The notes: a model not told the origin generated them from the sequence alone. 64,000 nt of DNA from Candidatus Methanoperedens sp. (GCA_026552975.1 JAPMTR010000067.1:1-64000), one strand, 5' to 3'; positions 16,333 through 24,622 are shown, counted from the first letter of the stretch. Translations and numbers: made by a program.

Positions 16333-16590
16333 TTAACAGCTCGTATATCCCCAATCGTGCGGTATCGTCGACACGATCTTCCTGGCGATCCACATCCTTT
16401 CTTCCCTGTGCATATCCTTCAGGTTTTCAGTATTGATGTATTCAATTTCATCTTCAGATGTTTCAACCGTGGATGCGATCTTTCTGGCCATTTCGATCCG
16501 TTCTTCTTTTGAAGCCTTTCTCAACCATGACTGAAGATCGACACTACCTGACTTTACATTTTTATCTGAAAAAAAGAAAGATCCCTGCAT
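16333..16590 (-). CDS. 85-residue protein coupled to nrdD, with an internal duplication
   Basis: The ATG lies four bases after the nrdD stop codon, with GGGGTG and AAAGG as ribosome-binding signals, so it is probably co-translated with nrdD. The protein contains two similar helical units: ASKEERIEMARKIASTVE and MHREERMWIARKIVSTIP, sharing EER-x3-ARKI-x-ST. No family is recognised. The context suggests a role linked to ribonucleotide reduction, but an unrelated passenger is possible. A longer frame reaching back into nrdD (to 16761) is an artefact of overlap. Confidence 0.55.
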   Translation of the reverse strand: MQGSFFFSDKNVKSGSVDLQSWLRKASKEERIEMARKIASTVETSEDEIEYINTENLKDMHREERMWIARKIVSTIPHDWGYTSC

Positions 16591-16594
16591 CCTT

Positions 16595-19060
16595 TCACAC
16601 CCCCACACCATATCTCTTCCTGTCCTTGAGTTCCTGCTTCTTACCCTCATTCCATCCAGAAACAGCCTGGATATATCCGGTAACGCGGGACAGGTGTTCG
16701 ACATTATCGCTATCGCAGTTGGGACACTCTTCCAGCAGCCCTGACGCCACATGGAAATCATCCATGCAAACTGTCATATCCTTCGTGAAAGCAAAATAGC
16801 CCACCTGCGTGTTCTTGGCAATGTTCATCGCAAACTCTTGAAGGCCATGCGGGTCTGGAGCAGCTTCGCCCAGCCAGATATCAAGGATATTGCCTCCATC
16901 CACGATCGGGAAGAAGGTCTCCTCAAGCTTGAGGCGTTGCGGGAGTGATACATCTGCGTTTGGCGGGATGTGAGTTCCATTTGTATAATATATCGGAAGG
17001 TCTCTTGTTTCCGAGATGTGCTTTAATGCCTCAGGAACATTTCCTTTAATAATTGGCTCTGCGCATTTCCTGTATTCCTTATGCAGGATATCTGATACTG
17101 CAAACCTTTGCGCCGTAGTCTCTGCAGGAGTTCTGGCAAGCGCGATCTCCATGCCGTACTTCTGGGAGAGTTCTTTTGCATAGAACTTCATCTCAAACAT
17201 TGCACGGATCGAAAGCTTTCGCGACTCTTCACTCTCATGTATCTGCTTTCCGGTATGATGCTGCACCATCTCATTGATCCCGACAACACCTATCGTATAG
17301 ACAAGCCCTTTTGTATCAACAGCTATCTGCCCGTGGGTCATGGTGATAGGATCTTTTGGCCTCTGGGTAACAAACGGCATCCGGCCGTTTCCGATCACGA
17401 TATCCATCCATTTCTTCTTCACCTTGAAAAGATCGATGCACATATCCATCATGTTCTTCAATTCCTGGAAAAGCGCCTCATCGTCCTTCTTAGCCCTGTA
17501 GGCTGCACGCGGGCAGTTAAGCGAAACTACCTGCCATGCACCCATTGAGAAATGCTTGCCTTCACGGAAATACAACTTATCGTCAAATTCTGAATCCTTA
17601 TCATGCGAAGATGAAAAATTGTAAGCACAGCACTGGTAGCAACTTATTCCTTTACCTGCTCCACGATATTCTGGAAGCTGGTTATCAAAATACGGCGTGC
17701 CATAACGCGCTGCAAGCTCAAAAGACTTGGTATAGAGTTCATGGTAGCTCAAAAGCTCAGGATGCATCCGGTTGAATTCTTCATCTTCTGTCATGAAATC
17801 AGGCTCGATGCTGATCTCAGGCTTGGGGAAATTAAAAGGTTTGCCCCAGTAATCACCTTTTAGCATCACGTTCATCATGGCTTCAAAACCAAGACGCACC
17901 TCGCGCTCGAACTCGCCGTAAGTGCGCTTTGGCGCCGCCTGTTCACCGTCCCATATCCTGCCTTTATAAACTACGGGTTTATCACGCCATAGTGAGGGTA
18001 CGCCGGGAGAGAGCTGGACAGAGGAGAAGACCAGTTGTCCCCCGCGTGCCACCATCATCTGGGTCATTTCATAAACGAACATCTGGGTGAGCTGCTCTAT
18101 TTCTTCGTAGCTCATCCCCTCAAAATAAGGGGCCATGAAAGTCAGGAAATTATAGAATCCCTGCCCGCCCGCAAAATTCGTCTGCGCACTGCCAAGAGCT
18201 TTCACAGCATGGAGTATCGCAACTTCTGCTTTTTTTGCAGGCCCTGCCACGCTTGCTTTGGTGCCGCTGCCATCAGGCATAAGGCCATAATAAAAGAAAT
18301 AACGAAGATCCCAGTCCTGGCAGAAGGCTCGCGTTCCCAGATATTCAAGATCATGGATATGGATGTCGCCGTTTAAGTGCGAGTCTGAGATCTTTGGAGG
18401 AAGCATGAGGAGATACTGTTCCTTGCTCATCTTATCGGCCTTTTTCTTATGGCTTGTTTCAGCATTCTCCTGGAGGTTGGCGTTGTCCCGCGCTTCAAAA
18501 CCTGTTCCCATATCAATTCTATAGGCATCGTATACAGGCGTTCCTACTCTTGTTGAGATATTTCGCCAGTCTGTATGCCCATGTTCGAGAAGTATAATGT
18601 TGACAAGCTCGCGTACAAGAGGGCCGGACAGGAATTTCACGTTCATATCCCTGATCCTTTTTTCGGTTTCTCTGGCTATTACTTTTGCTTCTTCAATGGT
18701 AATAGCAGGAGTACCATAGAATTGTTCGCTGAGTTTTGTTTCTTTAAGTAGCTGTTTTACGATCGTTTCCCGATCCCAGTCCATAAGGTGTCCATCCGTT
18801 GTCCTTACCTTCGGAATAACTGAAACAAGAGAACCGCCCAGTGTTTTCTGTATTGTCTGTACTTCTTTAATTTTCTGTACAAGAACTACTTTTTGATCTA
18901 TCGTCTCCTTTTTATGAACAAGAGCCTCATATAGCTCCTCTTTGTTCTCTTCTATGAGTTCTGACATCTGTACTTCTATATATTTACCCATCTTTTCTTG
19001 CACCTCTTTTGTTTGGTTATGCAGTTTTTGCAGCCGCAATTCATGAACATGTACCCTCAT
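16595..19060 (-). CDS. nrdD: Anaerobic (class III) ribonucleoside-triphosphate reductase
   Basis: An 821-residue glycyl-radical enzyme that makes deoxynucleotides without oxygen. An N-terminal coiled region (1-60) is followed by an ATP-cone (about 65-150: VIPKVRTTDGHLMDWDRETI), then the catalytic barrel with GDIHIHDLEYL, and the C-terminal RVTGYIQAVSGWNEGK with radical Gly795. The C-terminal zinc site shows TVCMDD followed by ECPNC, where other families often have two CxxC pairs. The methanogen NrdD3 branch uses a glutaredoxin-like NrdH and ferredoxin-linked reduction (reported for Methanosarcina barkeri), and nrdH lies immediately upstream. The activating enzyme NrdG is not in the window. 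Length is normal. Confidence 0.95.
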   Translation of the reverse strand: MRVHVHELRLQKLHNQTKEVQEKMGKYIEVQMSELIEENKEELYEALVHKKETIDQKVVLVQKIKEVQTIQKTLGGSLVSVIPKVRTTDGHLMDWDRETIVKQLLKETKLSEQFYGTPAITIEEAKVIARETEKRIRDMNVKFLSGPLVRELVNIILLEHGHTDWRNISTRVGTPVYDAYRIDMGTGFEARDNANLQENAETSHKKKADKMSKEQYLLMLPPKISDSHLNGDIHIHDLEYLGTRAFCQDWDLRYFFYYGLMPDGSGTKASVAGPAKKAEVAILHAVKALGSAQTNFAGGQGFYNFLTFMAPYFEGMSYEEIEQLTQMFVYEMTQMMVARGGQLVFSSVQLSPGVPSLWRDKPVVYKGRIWDGEQAAPKRTYGEFEREVRLGFEAMMNVMLKGDYWGKPFNFPKPEISIEPDFMTEDEEFNRMHPELLSYHELYTKSFELAARYGTPYFDNQLPEYRGAGKGISCYQCCAYNFSSSHDKDSEFDDKLYFREGKHFSMGAWQVVSLNCPRAAYRAKKDDEALFQELKNMMDMCIDLFKVKKKWMDIVIGNGRMPFVTQRPKDPITMTHGQIAVDTKGLVYTIGVVGINEMVQHHTGKQIHESEESRKLSIRAMFEMKFYAKELSQKYGMEIALARTPAETTAQRFAVSDILHKEYRKCAEPIIKGNVPEALKHISETRDLPIYYTNGTHIPPNADVSLPQRLKLEETFFPIVDGGNILDIWLGEAAPDPHGLQEFAMNIAKNTQVGYFAFTKDMTVCMDDFHVASGLLEECPNCDSDNVEHLSRVTGYIQAVSGWNEGKKQELKDRKRYGVGV

Positions 19061-19077
19061 AGCGATGAAACTGCACC

Positions 19078-19365
19078 CTATCTGGCATCACTGATAAGGG
19101 TCTGGATCTTCTCCTGATTTATCCTGTCCTGTGTGAATAGCTCATTATATATATGGAATTTATTTCCTATTTGCAGCACCGGCGCAGCCATGGTGAATAC
19201 ACCGTTCATGCGCAGTTCTGTCAATGCTGCCGGGGTAGCCATATCTACCTCTTTGAATTGTACTTTTGCATTCTCCATGAATTGCTTCAGTACCCTGCAA
19301 TTCGGACAGTTCTTTGTTGAATATATAATGATGCCCTGCACGCTTTTGTCTCCTTGTAAGTTCAT
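19078..19365 (-). CDS. nrdH: Glutaredoxin-like protein (NrdH type), electron donor to NrdD
   Basis: A 95-residue thioredoxin-fold protein with the redox pair Cys20-Pro-Asn-Cys23 in IIIYSTKNCPNCRVLKQFME. A cis-Pro region follows (TMAAPVLQIGN). It is 17 bases upstream of nrdD on the same strand, so it is very likely the dedicated reductant of this class III reductase, as known for methanogen NrdD3 enzymes. The ATG at 19365 is plausible; a second Met is absent until deep in the fold. A core promoter (GATATAG on the minus strand near 19400) and the TTACCAT array lie upstream. Confidence 0.9.
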   Translation of the reverse strand: MNLQGDKSVQGIIIYSTKNCPNCRVLKQFMENAKVQFKEVDMATPAALTELRMNGVFTMAAPVLQIGNKFHIYNELFTQDRINQEKIQTLISDAR

Positions 19366-19397
19366 GGATTATTTTCCATACTTATAACGGTTTTTCA

Positions 19398-19406
19398 AAC
19401 TATATC
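19398..19406 (-). promoter_or_regulatory. TATA box of the nrdH-nrdD operon
   Basis: GATATAGTT on the minus strand lies about 35-40 bases before the nrdH ATG. The nearest TTACCAT motif begins 23 bases further upstream, which places the motif array just behind the core promoter. Confidence 0.5.
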
Positions 19407-19424
19407 TGGTCACTAATCGTATTG

Positions 19425-19526
19425 TTTGTTACCATATATAATACTGTATTTGTTACCATATAAGACCAGACATTTTTAATAAATTACCATAATATTTACC
19501 AAATAAGATACCATATTTGTTACCAT
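19425..19526. promoter_or_regulatory. Iteron-like array of six TTACCAT motifs
   Basis: TTACCAT or a one-mismatch form starts at 19429, 19453, 19484, 19496 (TTACCAA), 19508 (ATACCAT) and 19520. The last four are spaced exactly 12 bp; the first two are 24 bp apart and share TTTGTTACCATATA. The array lies between the core promoter of nrdH-nrdD (minus strand) and that of the 73-residue gene (plus strand). This arrangement suggests cooperative binding of a regulator controlling nucleotide synthesis; the regulator is not identified. Confidence 0.7.
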
Positions 19527-19538
19527 GCGCCCCAAAAA

Positions 19539-19546
19539 TTATATAT
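19539..19546 (+). promoter_or_regulatory. TATA box of the 73-residue gene
   Basis: TTATATAT lies about 26 bases before the ATG at 19569, so transcription would begin at or next to the start codon, a leaderless mRNA. This fits the absence of a ribosome-binding site. Confidence 0.5.
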
Positions 19547-19568
19547 CCAATAGAACGATTGTTTATTT

Positions 19569-19790
19569 ATGACCTCCACTGAAAACCGCTATAAATACAT
19601 GTCAATTCGACAATTGCAGGACATTTCTAATGAGTTAAAAGAAGAAGCAAAAAATGACCCTTCCCGTGATGCGGAGTATCATATTGTATATAAAGCATTA
19701 GAGGACAAGATCAGGGACAGGGATAAGAGCCGGCCAAAATGCATACCAACACGTTTTGAACATGACATGGATATAATGGAAGAATTCTAG
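19569..19790 (+). CDS. Small charged protein of unknown function
   Basis: A 73-residue, highly charged, helical protein (SIRQLQDISNELKEEAKNDP ... YKALEDKIRDRDKSRPK) with no membrane segment and one cysteine. No family is recognised. It is divergent from nrdH-nrdD and shares the TTACCAT array with them, so it may be co-regulated with ribonucleotide reductase. Its predicted leaderless promoter supports expression. Confidence 0.6.
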   Translation: MTSTENRYKYMSIRQLQDISNELKEEAKNDPSRDAEYHIVYKALEDKIRDRDKSRPKCIPTRFEHDMDIMEEF

Positions 19791-19822
19791 GAAATAGCAA
19801 TTCATTTCAAATCTATCTGCTT

Positions 19823-20212
19823 CTATCTTCCTTCAAAGTTTAGAACTTCATCCGCGTCAACGACCATGGCTTCACCGAGTCGGCTTCCTTCGGTTCGACG
19901 CACCCTGGCATGACCCTTCATTTCCAGTTGAAGACGTGCAAGTTGGAACTCGGATTCCTCATAAAAATCAGGGGTTTTCTGGATAACCCTGTGCATTGTA
20001 ACCTGTTTACCACGAATTTGCACAATTATGCCCTGCGTTCCCGGTCTGATATCTTCCTGGCTTCTGGATGTAAGAATGATCACATTTCCGGCCTCAGTTT
20101 CTAAAACAGAACGGAAGTTATTCGGGCTCCTTATCTCGATCGTCTTTATTTTTTCATGTTCAAGTTCCTTGATCACATGATGCGATATTCCACTTAGAAC
20201 AATATAGCGCAT
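19823..20212 (-). CDS. DUF473 family protein
   Basis: A 129-residue protein conserved in methanogens. It starts MRYIVLSGISHHVIKELEHE, followed by EIRSPNNFRSVLE and GTQGIIVQIRGKQVTMHRVI, which match DUF473 as remembered. Function is unknown; the beta-rich pattern suggests a small binding fold. ATG 20212 is preferred over GTG 20221: GGGTGA upstream works as ribosome-binding site and contains the stop codon of the upstream PAC2 gene, implying coupling. Confidence 0.8.
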   Translation of the reverse strand: MRYIVLSGISHHVIKELEHEKIKTIEIRSPNNFRSVLETEAGNVIILTSRSQEDIRPGTQGIIVQIRGKQVTMHRVIQKTPDFYEESEFQLARLQLEMKGHARVRRTEGSRLGEAMVVDADEVLNFEGR

Positions 20213-20217
20213 ATTAA

Positions 20218-20961
20218 TCACCCGTACATTGGGAATTCTTTCCTGGGAGTAGAAGTTGTTTCAGTAGTTTTTACCTGTTCTGCCAGCTTGGTGAGTTCAA
20301 GCTCGATCTGGTCAGCCTGGCTCAACAATTTCTCTGTGTCTATCGATAAGTTAAATAATCCATTCATGACATTTATAACCTGTACTGCAGCCCTTGGATC
20401 CGGATTCGGCCCCGGGGTCTCACCAAGCAGGCTCACTGCTGATATGCCTTTCAAGAAACATTCTGTCATAATGCTTCCGGAGATCCCTGATATTGTCCCG
20501 ACCTGAAATATTTCCGTCTTATCTTTTATCTTGTCAAGCCATTCCGTATTGGTTGCGCCCCCAAAAACACGTCTTTCGCCTGTTGTTGTAGCAATTCCAG
20601 CGATTGAAACAATGCTATTAGCATTTATTTTAAGCATCCACTCTATCAGAACTTTGCTGATATCATAAGATGCGGTAGGGTGTATTGGAATGTCTGAAAT
20701 TATTAATACAATATCTTTTTCAGGTGCCTCGTAAATGCGAACCGGCATATAGACGATCCCATTAAAAAGAACTGCAAGCGGAGGAAAGTATTTTGAATCG
20801 ATCGAACCCACATATTTCATACCAAGTTCTTCAATAATGTGCTGGCAGGTTATGTTCCCCACAAGACCGATACCGGGAAAACCAACAATAACTAAAGGTT
20901 TCTTCGATCTTATAGGCTCATTTATGATCTTTACGAATTGTTCTAATGTTTCCAGTGCCAT
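20218..20961 (-). CDS. Proteasome assembly chaperone family (PAC2) protein
   Basis: A 247-residue member of the PAC2 superfamily (COG2047-like). It shows IVGFPGIGLVGNITCQHIIEEL, PIHPTASYDISKVLIEWML and the loop LLGETPGPNPDPRAAVQVI that marks the family, followed by a coiled C-terminal helix. Relatives in eukaryotes help assemble proteasomes; archaeal roles are not settled. The start is set at 20961 because GGAGG lies four bases before this ATG. The 28 residues encoded upstream, up to 21045, are hydrophobic and run toward the divergent polB gene, so they are unlikely to be translated. Confidence 0.88.
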   Translation of the reverse strand: MALETLEQFVKIINEPIRSKKPLVIVGFPGIGLVGNITCQHIIEELGMKYVGSIDSKYFPPLAVLFNGIVYMPVRIYEAPEKDIVLIISDIPIHPTASYDISKVLIEWMLKINANSIVSIAGIATTTGERRVFGGATNTEWLDKIKDKTEIFQVGTISGISGSIMTECFLKGISAVSLLGETPGPNPDPRAAVQVINVMNGLFNLSIDTEKLLSQADQIELELTKLAEQVKTTETTSTPRKEFPMYG

Positions 20962-21073
20962 TTTCCTCCAGATAGGAATTAGGGCAAAAGTAAATAAAAG
21001 CATCGATGCATTCTCGAGGAAAAATCTTATCTCTTGAGAAACCATAATTCAAAAAATACATGGAGACTGGCTG

Positions 21074-22537
21074 ATGGAAACAGGTGAGATAATTCAGATT
21101 TTTGCCCAGTCTGGATTTCAGATAGACCCGCAGGCGCTTGACGCCATGAGAATGAGCTCGCCTGAGCAGGTACAGCATGTGGTAAGAACGATCGATAGTT
21201 CTGTGCTGGTCGTGGGGATTGAGCATGTCAGGCCAAAAATTTCAATTAATAATATACCTTTGCAGGCAAGCTGTCCGGAAATACCACTAAGACAAGTTAT
21301 AAGACAGGTTGAAGTCCCGAAAATGAAAAATCCTGTGGAAAGTAATGTGACCATTTTAAAAGATATTACCAACCAGTCCACATGCATCGGGGAATATACT
21401 GAGTTCGTGCAATATTTCAGGGATCGCTATAGCTCACTGGGAGATATCCTTCGAAAAAGATTGGGCGCAAGACCAATAGAAAGCCTGAAAAAAAGAAATC
21501 TGGATACCAGGGAAGAGCTTTCAGTTATTGGAATGGTACTTGATATCAGGACAAGTTCCAACGGTCATAAGATCATTGACATCGAAGACCCGACAGGTAA
21601 TATACGCGTTTTAATTCATAAAGAAAGGGACAAAGAGCTTTTTGGATCAGGTTGCCGTCTTCTTCTTGATGAGGTAATTGGAATAACCGGTACTCTTTCT
21701 TCTGATGGCAACATGATATTTGCCAACAGGATCTCCTGGCCTGATATTCCCAACTCAAGAAATGGGACACTTATTGGAAAAAGGGGGGGGGGAAAAGCTG
21801 TATTTATTTCTGATATTCATGTTGGAAGCAAAACCTTCCTGGAAAGTTCATGGCTCAAGTTCATTAATTGGCTGGATGAGGATATTAATTATTTAGTTAT
21901 AGCAGGCGATCTGGTTGATGGGATCGGGATATTTCCTGGACAGGATAAGGAACTGGCTATTTCAGATATCTATGAGCAGTATGAAAAAGCGGCACAGTAC
22001 CTAAATGCGGTCCCAAAACATATAAAGATCATAATTTCACCCGGGAACCATGATGCTGTTAGGCAGGCAGAACCTCAGCCACGTTTTCCTGAAAGAATTA
22101 CAAAAATGTTTCGAAAGGATATTATCTTTGTTGGAAACCCGGCAATGGTGGATATCGGAGTTAAGGTCCTTATATATCACGGCAGGTCAATGGATGACAT
22201 CATCGCCAGCATTCCCGGGTTATCTTATAATGAACCTGCTAAACCCATGCATGAAATGTTAAAACTCAGGCACCTTTCGCCGATTTACGGAGGAAGAGTA
22301 TCGATCGCGCCTGAGAAAAAAGACCATTTCGTGATCGATGAAATTCCCGATATTCTACATTGCGGGCATGTCCATACTGTAGGTGTTTCACGCTACCGGG
22401 ATGTACTTACAATTAATAGCGGCACATGGCAGAGCCAGACAGAGTTCCAGAAACGCATGAATCTTCAGCCCATGCCGGCAAGAGCCACAGTTGTTGACCT
22501 CTCAGGAATGGAATACAAAATATTGGATTTTAATTGA
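21074..22537 (+). CDS. polB: DNA polymerase D small subunit (DP1)
   Basis: The 487-residue small subunit of the archaeal replicative polymerase D, with a 3'-5' exonuclease of the calcineurin type. An N-terminal helical domain is followed by an OB-fold near 140-220 (ELSVIGMVLDIRTSSNGH). The phosphoesterase domain carries FISDIHVGSK (about 252), IAGDLVDG, ISPGNHD, YHGRSMDDI and LHCGHVHT, so all metal-ligand motifs are intact. It ends NSGTWQSQTEFQKRMNLQP. A run of ten G residues at about 21783-21792 encodes Arg-Gly-Gly-Gly before the first motif. The partner DP2 is not in the window. The exonuclease gene follows after three bases. Confidence 0.95.
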   Translation: METGEIIQIFAQSGFQIDPQALDAMRMSSPEQVQHVVRTIDSSVLVVGIEHVRPKISINNIPLQASCPEIPLRQVIRQVEVPKMKNPVESNVTILKDITNQSTCIGEYTEFVQYFRDRYSSLGDILRKRLGARPIESLKKRNLDTREELSVIGMVLDIRTSSNGHKIIDIEDPTGNIRVLIHKERDKELFGSGCRLLLDEVIGITGTLSSDGNMIFANRISWPDIPNSRNGTLIGKRGGGKAVFISDIHVGSKTFLESSWLKFINWLDEDINYLVIAGDLVDGIGIFPGQDKELAISDIYEQYEKAAQYLNAVPKHIKIIISPGNHDAVRQAEPQPRFPERITKMFRKDIIFVGNPAMVDIGVKVLIYHGRSMDDIIASIPGLSYNEPAKPMHEMLKLRHLSPIYGGRVSIAPEKKDHFVIDEIPDILHCGHVHTVGVSRYRDVLTINSGTWQSQTEFQKRMNLQPMPARATVVDLSGMEYKILDFN

Positions 22538-22540
22538 ATT

Positions 22541-23293
22541 ATGTTAAAAAATACGTATATACATATACCGACTATCGGCGCTTCAACAGAACGTATGATC
22601 TGGAGATCGGGAATAAAAAGCTGGGATGATTTTTTAAAAAACCATGGATCGATAAAATTACCAAGAAAAAAGCAGAGATTACTGGTTTCCGGGGTTGAAG
22701 AATCGATCGAACAGCTAAAGAGTAAGAATCATCTTTTTTTCTCACACAGGCTCTTATCCCGTCATCAATGGAGGGCTTATAATCATTTCAAAAATAATAC
22801 GGCTTATGTAGATATTGAAACGACCGGACTTTCAATGCAATACAACAGCATAACGATGATCGGGATATTTGACGGGAAAGAAACAAAGACGTATATAAAG
22901 GATATTAACCTGCATGAAGCCAGGGAAGAACTTGAAAAATACCAGCAGATCGTGACTTTTAATGGAGCGCGGTTTGACATTCCTTTTATAGAGCATGAAT
23001 TCCCCGGATTCTTCAACCACCTTCATATTGACCTTATGTATCCACTAAAAAATATCGGTTACAGCGGCGGTCTAAAAAAGATCGAGTGCTCACTCGGTAT
23101 AAGAAGAAGTGAAGAAACCGAAGGGATATCAGGTTTTGAAGCGGTTCATTTGTGGCACAAATACAAACGGGGTGATGAGGAAGCTCTTGAAACTCTGATC
23201 AAGTATAATATAGAGGATGTGGAAAACCTCAAGAAGATCATTGATATCACCTATCAGAAAATGATGGATAATGAGGTTAAACAGGATGAATAA
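22541..23293 (+). CDS. DEDD-type 3'-5' exonuclease (YprB/RNase H-like)
   Basis: A 250-residue protein with an RNase H-like exonuclease fold. Exo I is AYVDIETTGLS (Asp and Glu), Exo II is VTFNGARFDIPFIEHEF, and Exo III is LIKYNIEDVENLKKI, which matches the YprB/COG3359 group of predicted exonucleases. About 80 N-terminal residues are helical (WRSGIKSWDDFLKNHG). It is coupled to the PolD small subunit gene (three-base gap), which suggests a role in DNA replication or repair; this is context, not proof. Confidence 0.85.
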   Translation: MLKNTYIHIPTIGASTERMIWRSGIKSWDDFLKNHGSIKLPRKKQRLLVSGVEESIEQLKSKNHLFFSHRLLSRHQWRAYNHFKNNTAYVDIETTGLSMQYNSITMIGIFDGKETKTYIKDINLHEAREELEKYQQIVTFNGARFDIPFIEHEFPGFFNHLHIDLMYPLKNIGYSGGLKKIECSLGIRRSEETEGISGFEAVHLWHKYKRGDEEALETLIKYNIEDVENLKKIIDITYQKMMDNEVKQDE

Positions 23294-23312
23294 AAATCAT
23301 CCAGAAATGACA

Positions 23313-24062
23313 CTATAATAGACCATACAAAAGTTTTCCTGCGACTAACAGAAGAACGATTGCAAAGATGTTGCTGATGTTTTTAGATGAAACACGTTTA
23401 AAGATGATCTTCGAACCTAACTGAGCACCTACAAAAACAGCTATGCCTGAATAAAATAATATTCCAGGGTCAAGTGTTTGAGTTCCAAAACCTGCATGTC
23501 CGATGAAACCTGATAATGAAATGAAGGTAATAATAAAAGCAGATGTTGCTACTGCGTTCTTCATTTCAAATCCAAGAATAAGAAGTAACGGGACGATAAA
23601 GGTACCACCACCTACGCCAATGAATGATGAAATCGCCCCGATCAATAACGCAAATCCTGCTCCGGCTATGATCCTTTTATTTCCCTTCTGTTTTACCCTG
23701 ATACCGATGTTATTGAAAAAAATTATCCGTATTGAAGCGATCAAAAGTATTGCGCAAAGAAATAGAATTATCACCCTTGCTTCTACTTTATTTGCCAGGT
23801 AGGAACCAAAAAGTGCGCCGACAATAGATGTTGATATCAACGGATATGCAACTTTCTTATCCACAAGTTCCTCTTTTAAATAGGTGATCGAAGCCGAAGC
23901 GGTTGTAATCATATTCAAGAAAAGAGCCATTGGTATCGCTGTGAGAAGATCAAATCCCAGCCAGAAGAACAGAGGAGTATAAATAATGGCACCCCCAAGA
24001 CCCAGAAGTGAAAAAAGGATAGAGACCAAAAATGCGATCACGATAATAAGAAGTATATCCAT
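23313..24062 (-). CDS. TauE/SafE family membrane permease
   Basis: A protein of about 249 residues with eight hydrophobic segments and the duplicated TauE/SafE signature: LGLGGAIIYTPLFFWLGFD in the first half and FIGVGGGTFIVPLLLILGFE in the second. Members move sulfite, sulfonates or other organic acids across the membrane; the substrate cannot be told here. ATG 24062 (MDILLIIVIAF) is the natural start; ATG 24092 would add ten hydrophobic residues. Neither has a clear ribosome-binding site. It is divergent from ccmE. Confidence 0.9.
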   Translation of the reverse strand: MDILLIIVIAFLVSILFSLLGLGGAIIYTPLFFWLGFDLLTAIPMALFLNMITTASASITYLKEELVDKKVAYPLISTSIVGALFGSYLANKVEARVIILFLCAILLIASIRIIFFNNIGIRVKQKGNKRIIAGAGFALLIGAISSFIGVGGGTFIVPLLLILGFEMKNAVATSAFIITFISLSGFIGHAGFGTQTLDPGILFYSGIAVFVGAQLGSKIIFKRVSSKNISNIFAIVLLLVAGKLLYGLL

Positions 24063-24152
24063 AATAATTATTGCTAAAATACATCGAAACATTAATAATC
24101 ATTGGAAGAAACCTTTAAGTCTGGAAAATTCATATAGTTCGCAAGGATACAA

Positions 24153-24572
24153 ATGAATAAGAAAACTCGTTTATTATTTGGGGTCAGTATCATTGTGGTT
24201 TTGTTAGGCTACATGGGATATATGCAGTTAACAGCGGATTCAAGCCAGTTCGAAGTAAGCGGTGCTCTTGCTGCGAAAGATACAATAGGTGATAAACCGA
24301 TCACAGTTAATGGGACCCTGGTTTCTGGTACAGATAAATGGGATCCTGCAACAAAAACACTTACTTTCAAGATGACAGATGGTTTTGCTACCATGGACGT
24401 AGTTTATATTGGAGATAAACCAAATATGCCTGCTGAAGCTGTAAGTATCCAGACAATAGTCACAGGACAATTCAATAAAAATGAGTTTCAGGCATTCAGG
24501 ATGCTCACAAAATGTCCTTCAACATATGAAGGGAATAACCTGGTAGATACTTCAAATGCCGCAAGTCAATAA
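24153..24572 (+). CDS. ccmE: Cytochrome c maturation protein CcmE, CXXXY type
   Basis: A 139-residue heme chaperone anchored by one N-terminal membrane helix (about 6-24), with an exported OB-fold domain (VNGTLVSGTDKWDPATKTLTF). In bacterial CcmE heme binds covalently to the His of an HxxxY motif. Here that site is Cys121-Pro-Ser-Thr-Tyr125, the CXXXY variant described from archaea and sulfate reducers. The protein carries heme for attachment to c-type cytochromes outside the cell membrane. No other ccm gene is in the window, so it stands apart from its system. The length is normal. Confidence 0.9.
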   Translation: MNKKTRLLFGVSIIVVLLGYMGYMQLTADSSQFEVSGALAAKDTIGDKPITVNGTLVSGTDKWDPATKTLTFKMTDGFATMDVVYIGDKPNMPAEAVSIQTIVTGQFNKNEFQAFRMLTKCPSTYEGNNLVDTSNAASQ

Positions 24573-24622
24573 TAATTTATTTTTCATTAAACATTATTAA
24601 TGTTTCACTCAGGAAGGAGCTT

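Noticed and set aside
16231-16512. Plus-strand frame opposite the HerA relic
   Set aside because: Its composition is that of an antisense frame, and the minus strand carries recognisable HerA pieces.
19425-19526. CRISPR-like interpretation of the TTACCAT array
   Set aside because: The motif is only 7 bases and spacing is 12 bp without spacers of the right length; it fits binding sites instead.
20962-21045. N-terminal membrane helix on the PAC2 protein
   Set aside because: GGAGG directly before ATG 20961 sets a shorter start; the upstream codons overlap promoter DNA of the divergent gene.
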